From NCBI GenBank assembly GCA_019689515.1, contig JADGHI010000283.1, positions 1 to 5,554 on the forward strand: DNA of 5,554 nt, in the 5' to 3' direction. The stretch comes from Acetobacteraceae bacterium. Lineage in GTDB: Bacteria; Pseudomonadota; Alphaproteobacteria; Acetobacterales; Acetobacteraceae. The position numbers were made by a program, and so were the translations under genes. Of the stretch, positions 1 to 5,554 are shown piece after piece (the first letter of the stretch is position 1; the number at the start of each line of letters is the position of its first letter). The notes beneath the pieces were generated by a model that saw only the letters and a program-made list of their open reading frames with translations, was not told where the DNA came from and made no database searches.

Positions 1-497
1 ACATCCTGCTGGCGACCGAGGCCGAGGCGCGCGCCGCGCTGGCCGAGGCGCGCCGCCCGGGCGCCGACTTCGCCGAAGTCGCGCGCCGCCGCTCGACCGG
101 CCCCGGCGCGCGGGAGGGCGGCGACCTCGGCTTCTTCAAGCGCGGCGACATGGTGCCGGAATTCGCCGAGGCCGCCTTCGCCCTCCAGGCCGGGCAGATC
201 AGCGAGGCCCCGGTGCGCACCGCCTTCGGCTGGCACGTCATCAAGGTCGAGGAGCGCCGCGCCGCCCCGCCGCCCCCCTTCGAGGAGGTGCGCGACGCGC
301 TGCGCCAGCAGATCCTCGAGGAGCAGATCGGCGCGATCGTGGAGCGCGTCCGCGCCGCGGCACGGATCGAGCGACTCAACCCCGACGGCACGCTGCAGCA
401 GCGCCCTGCGGCGTCGCCCGCGACGGGCGGTGGGGGCGGCAGCCTGCTCGACAGCGCGACACCTCCGCCTCCGCCTGCCGCCCCGCAGCGGCGCTGA
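1..497 (+). CDS. Parvulin-type (PpiC/SurA-like) peptidyl-prolyl cis-trans isomerase, 3' part only
   Basis: The reading frame is open from the left edge; the first full codon is at base 3 and the TGA stop is at 495-497, giving 164 visible residues. The visible part opens inside the parvulin domain: ILLATEAEARA (the first two bases, AC, would complete a His codon, giving the family's usual HIL start), then GGDLGFF at residues 39-45, MVPEF at 50-54 and FGWH at 75-78, the last strand carrying the conserved His. Proteins of this family catalyse proline isomerisation and help fold exported proteins; in Gram-negative bacteria they usually act in the periplasm. The signal peptide and N-terminal chaperone region would be upstream and cannot be checked. 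After the domain come a charged helix (about residues 90-125) and a low-complexity tail with five Gly and five Pro in a row. argJ follows on the same strand after 125 bases. The family call is firm; the exact orthologue (PrsA-, PpiD- or SurA-like) is not. Confidence 0.93.
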   Translation, partial: ILLATEAEARAALAEARRPGADFAEVARRRSTGPGAREGGDLGFFKRGDMVPEFAEAAFALQAGQISEAPVRTAFGWHVIKVEERRAAPPPPFEEVRDALRQQILEEQIGAIVERVRAAARIERLNPDGTLQQRPAASPATGGGGGSLLDSATPPPPPAAPQRR

Positions 498-612
498 CAC
501 GGCAGGCACGTCGGAGAGCGCGCAAGAAAGGGGTACACACCAGCATCAGCGCCGCGCCGACCGTCGGGGGGCGGCCCAGGCGCAATCAATCAGCACAGCA
601 GCGACCAGGAAC

Positions 613-617
613 GAGGA
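613..617 (+). promoter_or_regulatory. Ribosome binding site of argJ
   Basis: GAGGA lies five bases before the ATG at 623, a good Shine-Dalgarno match and spacing. It supports this ATG as the argJ start, and the resulting N-terminus leads straight into the family-typical VSPLAVP segment. Confidence 0.65.
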
Positions 618-622
618 CCGCC

Positions 623-1867
623 ATGGCCGCAGGCAACCTGCCCGTCTCTCCGCTCGCCGTCCCAATGCCGGACTTGCCGCCCGTGCCCGGCGCGCAGCTC
701 GCCACCGGCATGGCGGAGCTCCGCTACCGCGCGCGGGAGGACGTGATGATCATGACCTTCCCGCAGGGCACGACCGTCGCCGGCGTGTTCACGCGGAACC
801 GTTGCCCCGGCGCGCCGGTGGACTGGTGCCGTACCGCGCTCGCGCGGGCGCGGGGCAAGGCGCGCGGGCTCGTCGTCACGGCGGGCAACGCCAACGTCTT
901 CACCGGCCGTGCCGGGCGCGAGACCTGCGAGGCCACCGCGGCCGTCATGGCGGAGCTGCTCGGCTGCAAGCCGCGCGAGATCTTCCTCGCCTCCACCGGC
1001 GTGATCGGCGAGCGCGTGCCGACCGAGAAGCTGACCGGGGCGCTGCCCGGCCTGCTGCCCTCCCTGTCCGAGGGCAACTGGCACGCCGCGGCGCGCGCGA
1101 TCATGACCACCGACACCTTCCCCAAGGCCGCCACGCGCACCGCGCGCATCGGCGACACGACGGTGACGATCAACGGCATCGCCAAGGGCAGCGGCATGAT
1201 CGCGCCCGACATGGCGACCATGCTCTGCTTCGTCGCCACCGACGCGAAGCTGCCGGTCGCCGTTCAGCAGCGGCTCCTGAAGCGGGCCGTGGATCGCTCC
1301 TTCAACTGCATCACCGTGGACTCCGACACCTCGACCAGTGACACGGTGCTGTTCTTCGCCACCGGCGCGGCACGTCATGCGCGCGTGCCGGCGGCGGGCG
1401 GCCCGGTGCTGCGCGACTTCGCCCGCGCGCTGGAGGAGCTGCTGCTCGACCTGGCGCTGCAGGTGGTGCGGGACGGCGAGGGGGCGCAGAAGCTGATCCG
1501 CATCGACGTGACTGGCGCCGTCAACGCGCGGTCCGCCCACCGCATCGCCATGGCGATCGCCAATTCGCCGCTGGTGAAGACCGCGATCGCGGGGGGTGAC
1601 GCGAACTGGGGCCGCATCGTCATGGCCGTCGGCAAGGCAGGCGAGCCCGCGGACCGCGACCGCCTCTCGGTCGCCGTCGGCGGCGTGTGGATGGCGCGCG
1701 AGGGCGGCGTGATCCCGGACTACGACGAGGCGCCGGTCGTGGAGCACATGCGCGGGCGCGAGGTGGAGATCACGGTGGACATCGGCCTCGGCCGCGGCAG
1801 CGCCACCGTGTGGACCTGCGACCTCACGCACGGCTACATCGACATCAACGGGTCGTACCGGTCCTAG
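623..1867 (+). CDS. argJ: Glutamate N-acetyltransferase / ornithine acetyltransferase ArgJ
   Basis: This 414-residue cytoplasmic enzyme moves the acetyl group from N-acetylornithine to glutamate, the recycling step of arginine biosynthesis; some members also make N-acetylglutamate from acetyl-CoA. It is an Ntn-type enzyme that cuts itself into two chains. The cleavage motif KGSGMIAPDMATM is at residues 188-200, so the cut is predicted between Ala198 and Thr199, with Thr199 as the nucleophile. Other family landmarks are the oxyanion-hole Thr125-Gly126 in STGVIG, VDSDTSTSD at 232-240, IAGGDANWGR at 322-331 and the C-terminal DINGSYRS. Length is normal for the family and nothing is missing, so the gene looks functional. 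The ATG start is supported by a GAGGA ribosome binding site. It follows a parvulin isomerase gene on the same strand, an order I recall from many alphaproteobacteria. Whether it is mono- or bifunctional cannot be told from sequence. Confidence 0.98.
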   Translation: MAAGNLPVSPLAVPMPDLPPVPGAQLATGMAELRYRAREDVMIMTFPQGTTVAGVFTRNRCPGAPVDWCRTALARARGKARGLVVTAGNANVFTGRAGRETCEATAAVMAELLGCKPREIFLASTGVIGERVPTEKLTGALPGLLPSLSEGNWHAAARAIMTTDTFPKAATRTARIGDTTVTINGIAKGSGMIAPDMATMLCFVATDAKLPVAVQQRLLKRAVDRSFNCITVDSDTSTSDTVLFFATGAARHARVPAAGGPVLRDFARALEELLLDLALQVVRDGEGAQKLIRIDVTGAVNARSAHRIAMAIANSPLVKTAIAGGDANWGRIVMAVGKAGEPADRDRLSVAVGGVWMAREGGVIPDYDEAPVVEHMRGREVEITVDIGLGRGSATVWTCDLTHGYIDINGSYRS

Positions 1868-1918
1868 ACGCGGCAGGCTTCCCGGCCGACAGGGGCGTTC
1901 CCCGGGCGGGCAGTGCAG

Positions 1919-1945
1919 GCGTTCACGCGCCTACGAGGTGAACGC
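1919..1945. terminator. Possible bidirectional terminator hairpin downstream of argJ
   Basis: GCGTTCAC (1919-1926) and GTGAACGC (1938-1945) are perfect 8-base inverted arms with an 11-base loop. Allowing a small bulge, the stem extends outward through GCA (1915-1917) and TGC (1948-1950). It begins 51 bases after the argJ stop. There is no T-run on either side, so a classical Rho-independent terminator is not shown; the position between convergent genes is the main argument. Confidence 0.45.
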
Positions 1946-2010
1946 ATTGCGCGCCACGCCCAGCCGCCCGGTGTCCCCCCCCTTCCTCCCGGCTTGGTCA
2001 GCCTCGAGAT

Positions 2011-2036
2011 GCCGCGGACGGTTCTGCCTCCGCGGC
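2011..2036. repeat. Perfect inverted repeat in the convergent spacer
   Basis: GCCGCGGA (2011-2018) and TCCGCGGC (2029-2036) are perfect 8-base arms around a 10-base loop. The stem is nearly all G-C and would be stable in RNA from either strand. No T-run follows. It may help end transcription from either side, or be a chance product of the high GC content. Confidence 0.4.
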
Positions 2037-2065
2037 TACCGCTCACATCCGTCCGCTCCGGTCGT

Positions 2066-2086
2066 GCCGACGGTATTCCCGCCGGC
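2066..2086 (-). terminator. Possible terminator hairpin of the MFS gene
   Basis: GCCGACGG (2066-2073) and CCGCCGGC (2079-2086) pair with a single mismatch around the loop TATTC. On the minus strand this starts 14 bases past the stop codon of the transporter, a usual distance for a terminator. No T-run follows, so the call is tentative. Confidence 0.35.
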
Positions 2087-2099
2087 GCGTCCACACACC

Positions 2100-3359
2100 C
2101 TAATCGGCGGCGCCGACCGGGATGTCCGCCACGGACCGGCCGCGCGTCTCCGGCAGCGCGAGCAGCGCCGCGACCTGCAGCCCGTAGGCAATGATCGCGA
2201 AGACGACGATGGCGGAGCCCAGGGCCATCCGCTCGCTCAGGAAGCCCACCAGGAAGGGGAACAGAGCGCCCATGGCCCGGCCCACATTGTAGCAGAAGCC
2301 CTGACCGGCGCCGCGCACCGCGGTCGGGTACAGCTCGGTCATGAACGTGCCCATCGGCGAGAACATCATGTAGATGATGAAGCCGAGCGGCGCGGCCACC
2401 AGGAGCTGGGTCTCGTTGGAGATCGGCAGCATGATGAAGGCCACCACCGCCAGCGCGGACCCCACGGCGGAGAGCAGGAAGGTGGCCTTCCGCCCGATCG
2501 CGTCCGCCAGGATGGCGCCGACGATGAAGCCGACCCAAGCGCCGCAGATGTGCACGAACAGGTAGCTGCCGGTGCCCAGCGTGGAGAGGCCCCGTTCGGT
2601 CCGCAGATAGGTCGGCAGCCACACCGAAAGCGCGTAGCTGCCGCCCTGCGCGCCGGTGACCATAAGTGACACCTTCACGGTGGTGGCGAGATAGGGCGCG
2701 CGCAGCACGCTGAAGAGCTGCCCGAAGGTGCCGCCGGGGCTCGGCGCACGGCTGGCGCTCTGTTTGAAGACCTCCGGCTCGTCCACATGCTTGCGGACCC
2801 AGAACACCAGCAGCGCCGGCGCCAGGCCGATCCAGAACAGAGTGCGCCAAGCCATCTCCTCCGGCAGCCAGGCGAAGATCGCGGTGTAGAGGAGGGCCGC
2901 GGCGCCCCAGCCGATCGCCCAGCCGCTCTGCACCAGGCCGACGGCGCGGCCACGGTAGCGGTCCCGGATCACCTCGCCCATCAGCACCGCGCCCGCCGAC
3001 CACTCGGCGCCGAAGCCCAGCCCCTGGAGAGCACGGAAGACAAAGAGCTGATTGAAATCCTGCGCCCAGCCGCAGAGGAAGGTGAAGATGGCGTACCAGA
3101 GGATGGTGACCTGCAGCACCAGCACCCGGCCGTAGCGGTCCGAGAGGGCGCCGGCGGCCCAGCCACCGAAGGCCGAGATCAGCAGCGTGACGGTGCCGAG
3201 CATCCCGGCTTCCGCGCGGGAGATGCCCCACAGCGCCAGCAGCGTCGGGATGACGAAGCTGAAGAGCTGCACGTCGAGCGCATCCAGGGACCAGCCGCCG
3301 AGGCAGCCGATCATGGTCTTGCGCTCCTTTTCGGTCAGGTCCCGTAGCCAGCCGAACAT
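2100..3359 (-). CDS. MFS permease, organic-acid:proton symporter type
   Basis: A complete 419-residue inner-membrane protein with the hydrophobic pattern of a 12-segment major facilitator. In the first half, segment 1 carries Asp26 and Asp29 (LDALDVQ), the loop between segments 2 and 3 has motif A, GALSDRYGR (70-78), and segment 4 begins with RALQG (109-113), followed by GFGAEW with Glu119. Motif A recurs in the second half as GAILADAIGRK, and ELYPTAVRGAGQGF precedes segment 11. These features are typical of the aromatic-acid and sialate/carboxylate:H+ symporter branches, which import organic anions with protons. The actual substrate is not readable from sequence. The start matches the usual MFxWxxxL N-terminus of such proteins; upstream there is only a G-run (3371-3377) about 11 bases away as a weak ribosome binding site. 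A propionyl-CoA synthetase gene lies upstream on the same strand, hinting at a short-chain carboxylate, but the 318-base gap weakens that link. General sugar or drug transport is less likely. Confidence 0.9.
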   Translation of the reverse strand: MFGWLRDLTEKERKTMIGCLGGWSLDALDVQLFSFVIPTLLALWGISRAEAGMLGTVTLLISAFGGWAAGALSDRYGRVLVLQVTILWYAIFTFLCGWAQDFNQLFVFRALQGLGFGAEWSAGAVLMGEVIRDRYRGRAVGLVQSGWAIGWGAAALLYTAIFAWLPEEMAWRTLFWIGLAPALLVFWVRKHVDEPEVFKQSASRAPSPGGTFGQLFSVLRAPYLATTVKVSLMVTGAQGGSYALSVWLPTYLRTERGLSTLGTGSYLFVHICGAWVGFIVGAILADAIGRKATFLLSAVGSALAVVAFIMLPISNETQLLVAAPLGFIIYMMFSPMGTFMTELYPTAVRGAGQGFCYNVGRAMGALFPFLVGFLSERMALGSAIVVFAIIAYGLQVAALLALPETRGRSVADIPVGAAD

Positions 3360-3463
3360 CTTGGTTCGTTCCCCCCCAGGCGGCAGGCTGCGCGCGCCCG
3401 CCTCGCATCAGCGGTCCTGTGCCCTTTCCCGGCTTGGCCGGACGACATCCATCCGACTCTGGC

Positions 3464-3493
3464 ATTTGGGCGCCCGCCGAGGGTGGCTGTCAA
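3464..3493 (-). promoter_or_regulatory. Candidate promoter of the MFS gene
   Basis: Read on the minus strand, TTGACA (3493 down to 3488) matches the sigma-70 -35 consensus exactly. An 18-base spacer leads to CCAAAT (3469-3464), which fits the -10 consensus at only three of six positions. Transcription would begin about 95-100 bases before the transporter ATG. A good -35 with a loose -10 is common in GC-rich alphaproteobacteria, but one hexamer can arise by chance. Confidence 0.3.
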
Positions 3494-3637
3494 CGCGACG
3501 CTACGGACGCCGCGAGCCAGGCCGGTCCTCCAAAGAGCGTCGGGCAGGGGCGACCGCCCCGCGCTGGGGGGATGTCTCAGGCGCCCGATCGCCCGACCAG
3601 GGAACCGCGAGCGGCACCGCCAATCGCGCGGCCGGCC

Positions 3638-3659
3638 GGTGCCTGGCACCTGACGGTGC
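3638..3659 (-). terminator. Possible terminator hairpin downstream of prpE
   Basis: Three arms lie in a row: GGTGCC (3638-3643), GGCACC (3645-3650) and GGTGC (3655-3659). The middle arm can pair with the right one (5 bp, loop of four) or with the left one (a near-perfect palindrome with almost no loop). On the minus strand the structure starts about 19 bases after the prpE stop, a sensible place for a terminator. No T-run follows, so termination is not proven. Confidence 0.35.
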
Positions 3660-3677
3660 AGGGGCGATGCGCCACGG

Positions 3678-5554
3678 TCAGCACATCGCCGCGCGCAGCA
3701 CCGTTCCCACTTCGTCCAGGATCGCCGGGTCGTCGATCGTCGGCGGCACGGTGTAGCTCTCGCCGTCCGCGATCCGGCGCAGGGTCGCGCGCAGGATCTT
3801 GCCGCTGCGGGTCTTCGGCAGGCGCTGCACCACCCGCGCCTCCTTGAAGGCCGCCACGGGCCCGATCCGCTCGCGGACCATCGCCGCGAGCTCGGCGGCG
3901 ATCTCCGCCTCGCCCTTCGACGCGCCCGCCTTCAGCACCACCAGGCCGAGCGGCACCTGGCCCTTCAGGCTGTCCTTCACGCCCACCACCGCGCATTCGG
4001 CGACATCCGGGTGCGAGGCCAGCACCTCCTCCATCGCCCCTGTGCTCAGCCGGTGGCCGGCGACGTTGATGATGTCGTCGGTGCGGCTCATCACCCAGAC
4101 ATAGCCGTCCTCGTCCACCATCCCCGCATCCGCGGTGCTGTAGTGGCCGGGGAAAGCGGAGAGGTAGGCCTCGCGGAAGCGCTCATCCGCGTTCCACAGC
4201 GTCGGCAGGCAGGAGGGCGGCAGTGGCAGCTTCACCGCCAGCGAGCCGATCTGCCCGCGCGGCACCTCGCACCCGGCCTCGTCGAGCGCCACCACCTCGT
4301 AGCCCGGCGAGGGCTTGCCGCCTGAGCCTGGTTTCACGGGAAACAGTCCGAGCCCCCGGAAATCGCCGGTGATCGCCCACCCCGTCTCGGTCTGCCACCA
4401 GTGGTCCACCACCGGCTTCCGCAGCAGCTCCTGCGCCCAGACCACCGTGTCCGGGTCGCAGCGCTCCCCGGCGACGTACAGCGCCTCCATCTTCGAGAGG
4501 TCGTACTGCGCCATCAGCGCGCCGCGCGGGTCCTCCTTCTTGATCGCGCGGATCGCGGTCGGCGCGGTGAACAGCACCTTCACCCCGTGCTGCGCGCAGA
4601 CGCGCCAGAAGGCGCCGGCATCCGGCGTGCCGACCGGCTTGCCCTCGTAGAGGACCGTCGTGCAGCCCGCGAGCAGCGGCCCATAGACGATGTAGGAATG
4701 CCCCACCACCCAGCCGACGTCGCTCGCCGCCCAATAGACGTCGCCCGCGCCGACGCCGTAGACGAGCCCCATCGAATGGTACAGCGCCACCGCGTGCCCG
4801 CCGTTGTCGCGCACGATCCCCTTCGGCGCGCCGGTCGTGCCGGAGGTGTAGAGGATGTAGAGCGGATCGGTGCTCTCCACCGGCACGCAGGGGTGCGGCG
4901 CCGCGGCCGCCTCGGCCGCGAGCAGGTCCTCGTCGCGCCCGGCCCGCAGCTCGCAGGGCGCCTGCTCGCGCTGCAGGACCAGCACCGTGTCGGGCTTGTG
5001 CGGCGAGAGGTCGATCGCCGCATCCAGCAGCGGCTTGTACTTCACCACCCGCCCGGGCTCGAGCCCGCAGCTCGCCGAGACGATCGCCTTCGGCTTCGCA
5101 TCCGCGATCCGCGCGGCGAGCTCCGCCGCCGCGAAGCCGCCGAACACCACCGAATGGACCGCGCCCAGCCGCGCGCAGGCGAGCATGGCGATCGGCGCCT
5201 CCGGCACCATCGGCATGTAGATCACCACGCGGTCGCCCTTGCCCACGCCGCGCGCCGCCAGCGCGCCGGCGAGCTTCGCCACGCGGGATTGCAGCGCGGC
5301 ATAGGTCAGGGTCTCGCAGCGGCCCGTCATCGGGCTGTCCCAGATGATCGCCGCCTGCTGCCCACGACCGGCGGCGACATGGCGGTCCACGGCGTTGTGG
5401 CAGGTGTTCAGCCGCCCGCCGGGGAACCAGCGGCCATAGACGCCGAGCGTGGGGTCGAAGATCCGCTCGGGCGGGCTGTCCCAGTCGATGCCGCGCGCCG
5501 CCTCGGCCCAGTAGCCCTCCGGATCGCGCCGCCAGGCGTCATAGACCTCGTCGT
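3678..5554 (-). CDS. prpE: Propionyl-CoA synthetase PrpE (AMP-forming), 5' end off window
   Basis: This cytoplasmic enzyme activates propionate with ATP and CoA through an acyl-adenylate, feeding the methylcitrate or methylmalonyl-CoA route. The frame is open to the right edge: 624 residues are visible, starting DEVYDAWRRDPEGYW, so only a few N-terminal residues are missing. A GTG at 5388-5390 is internal, because the 54 codons before it encode conserved PrpE sequence such as VYGRWFPGGRLNTCHNAVDR. Motifs in order, in visible residue numbers: ATP-binding YTSGTTGAPKG (235-245) followed by RDNGGH (248-253), DVGWVVGH (278-285), WWQTETG (385-391), the hinge RTDDIINVAGHR (490-501), and TRSGKILR with catalytic Lys585. 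RDNGGH and Val283, where acetyl-CoA synthetases usually have Thr (VGWVTGH), favour PrpE over Acs; activity on acetate or other short acids remains possible. Lys585 is the residue that Pat-type acetyltransferases modify to switch off such enzymes. No other prp genes are in view. Confidence 0.95.
   Translation of the reverse strand, partial: DEVYDAWRRDPEGYWAEAARGIDWDSPPERIFDPTLGVYGRWFPGGRLNTCHNAVDRHVAAGRGQQAAIIWDSPMTGRCETLTYAALQSRVAKLAGALAARGVGKGDRVVIYMPMVPEAPIAMLACARLGAVHSVVFGGFAAAELAARIADAKPKAIVSASCGLEPGRVVKYKPLLDAAIDLSPHKPDTVLVLQREQAPCELRAGRDEDLLAAEAAAAPHPCVPVESTDPLYILYTSGTTGAPKGIVRDNGGHAVALYHSMGLVYGVGAGDVYWAASDVGWVVGHSYIVYGPLLAGCTTVLYEGKPVGTPDAGAFWRVCAQHGVKVLFTAPTAIRAIKKEDPRGALMAQYDLSKMEALYVAGERCDPDTVVWAQELLRKPVVDHWWQTETGWAITGDFRGLGLFPVKPGSGGKPSPGYEVVALDEAGCEVPRGQIGSLAVKLPLPPSCLPTLWNADERFREAYLSAFPGHYSTADAGMVDEDGYVWVMSRTDDIINVAGHRLSTGAMEEVLASHPDVAECAVVGVKDSLKGQVPLGLVVLKAGASKGEAEIAAELAAMVRERIGPVAAFKEARVVQRLPKTRSGKILRATLRRIADGESYTVPPTIDDPAILDEVGTVLRAAMC

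Larger units (their letters stand above)
1868..2099. other. Non-coding spacer between convergent argJ and the MFS gene
   Basis: These 232 bases hold the 3' flanks of two converging genes. I see no credible gene: the frames open here are extensions of shadow frames from the neighbours and have no recognisable protein. The notable content is three inverted repeats (1919-1945, 2011-2036, 2066-2086), listed separately as possible terminators. Confidence 0.75.
3360..3677. other. Non-coding gap between prpE and the MFS gene
   Basis: This 318-base stretch contains no gene I can support. A minus-strand frame of 104 codons (3335-3649, GTG start) is Arg-rich, matches no family I know and overlaps the transporter start, so I treat it as chance. 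The gap holds hairpin candidates close to the prpE stop (3638-3659), a short G-C hairpin (3547-3560, GGGGC/GCCCC around GACC), a small palindrome CCGGC-TTG-GCCGG near 3429-3441, and a TTGACA element (3488-3493) that could serve the transporter. Its length suggests the transporter has its own promoter. Confidence 0.7.

Noticed and set aside
430..1341. A 303-codon plus-strand frame overlapping the parvulin tail and argJ
   Set aside because: It lies out of frame over two real genes and its translation is Arg/Ala/His-rich low complexity with no recognisable family.
590..1831. A 413-codon open frame on the minus strand, opposite argJ
   Set aside because: It is antisense to a certain gene, rich in Arg, His, Gly and Ala, and shows no known domain; such long antisense frames are expected where GC content at third codon positions is very high.
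1864..3465. A 533-codon minus-strand frame covering the MFS gene
   Set aside because: It is a shifted shadow of the transporter; the real frame has clear MFS motifs, whereas this one has none.
3335..3649. A 104-codon minus-strand frame in the prpE-MFS gap
   Set aside because: GTG start, Arg-rich composition, overlap with the transporter start and no family resemblance; most likely chance.
3678..5390. Calling the synthetase an acetyl-CoA synthetase (Acs) starting at the GTG
   Set aside because: The conserved sequence continues upstream to the edge, and RDNGGH plus VGWVVGH fit PrpE better than the Acs versions of these segments.
1..5554. A previously undescribed system, mobile element, CRISPR array or RNA gene
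   Set aside because: All coding space is taken by four recognisable core genes; I found no direct-repeat array, transposase, integrase, attachment site, tRNA-like fold or unusual gene cluster.

Overview
This is ordinary chromosomal core-metabolism DNA from a very GC-rich bacterium. The protein sequences (an alphaproteobacterial-style ArgJ directly after a parvulin foldase, and a PrpE-type synthetase) suggest an alphaproteobacterium, perhaps Acetobacteraceae or Rhodospirillales. That placement is an inference from protein style and base composition; no marker gene is present to prove it.

Layout. Bases 1-497 (+) hold the 3' end of a parvulin-type peptidyl-prolyl isomerase, whose start and signal peptide lie off the left edge. 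After a 125-base gap, a complete argJ (623-1867, +) encodes the arginine-pathway glutamate/ornithine N-acetyltransferase with its self-cleavage site intact. A 232-base spacer (1868-2099) separates argJ from a convergent gene and carries three inverted repeats that could act as terminators. Bases 2100-3359 (-) encode a complete 12-segment MFS permease of the organic-acid:proton symporter type. Bases 3360-3677 are non-coding, with possible hairpins and a TTGACA element. Bases 3678-5554 (-) hold a nearly complete propionyl-CoA synthetase (PrpE) that runs off the right edge.

How the genes relate. The two left genes are housekeeping (periplasmic protein folding and arginine synthesis), and their adjacency looks like conserved alphaproteobacterial synteny rather than a functional pair. 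The two right genes share a strand and could form an uptake-plus-activation pair for a short-chain carboxylate such as propionate, but the 318-base gap argues that the transporter can be transcribed separately. I saw no mobile element, CRISPR array, tRNA, rRNA or toxin-antitoxin locus, and nothing that supports a previously undescribed system. Most other long open frames here are GC-driven shadows of these four genes.
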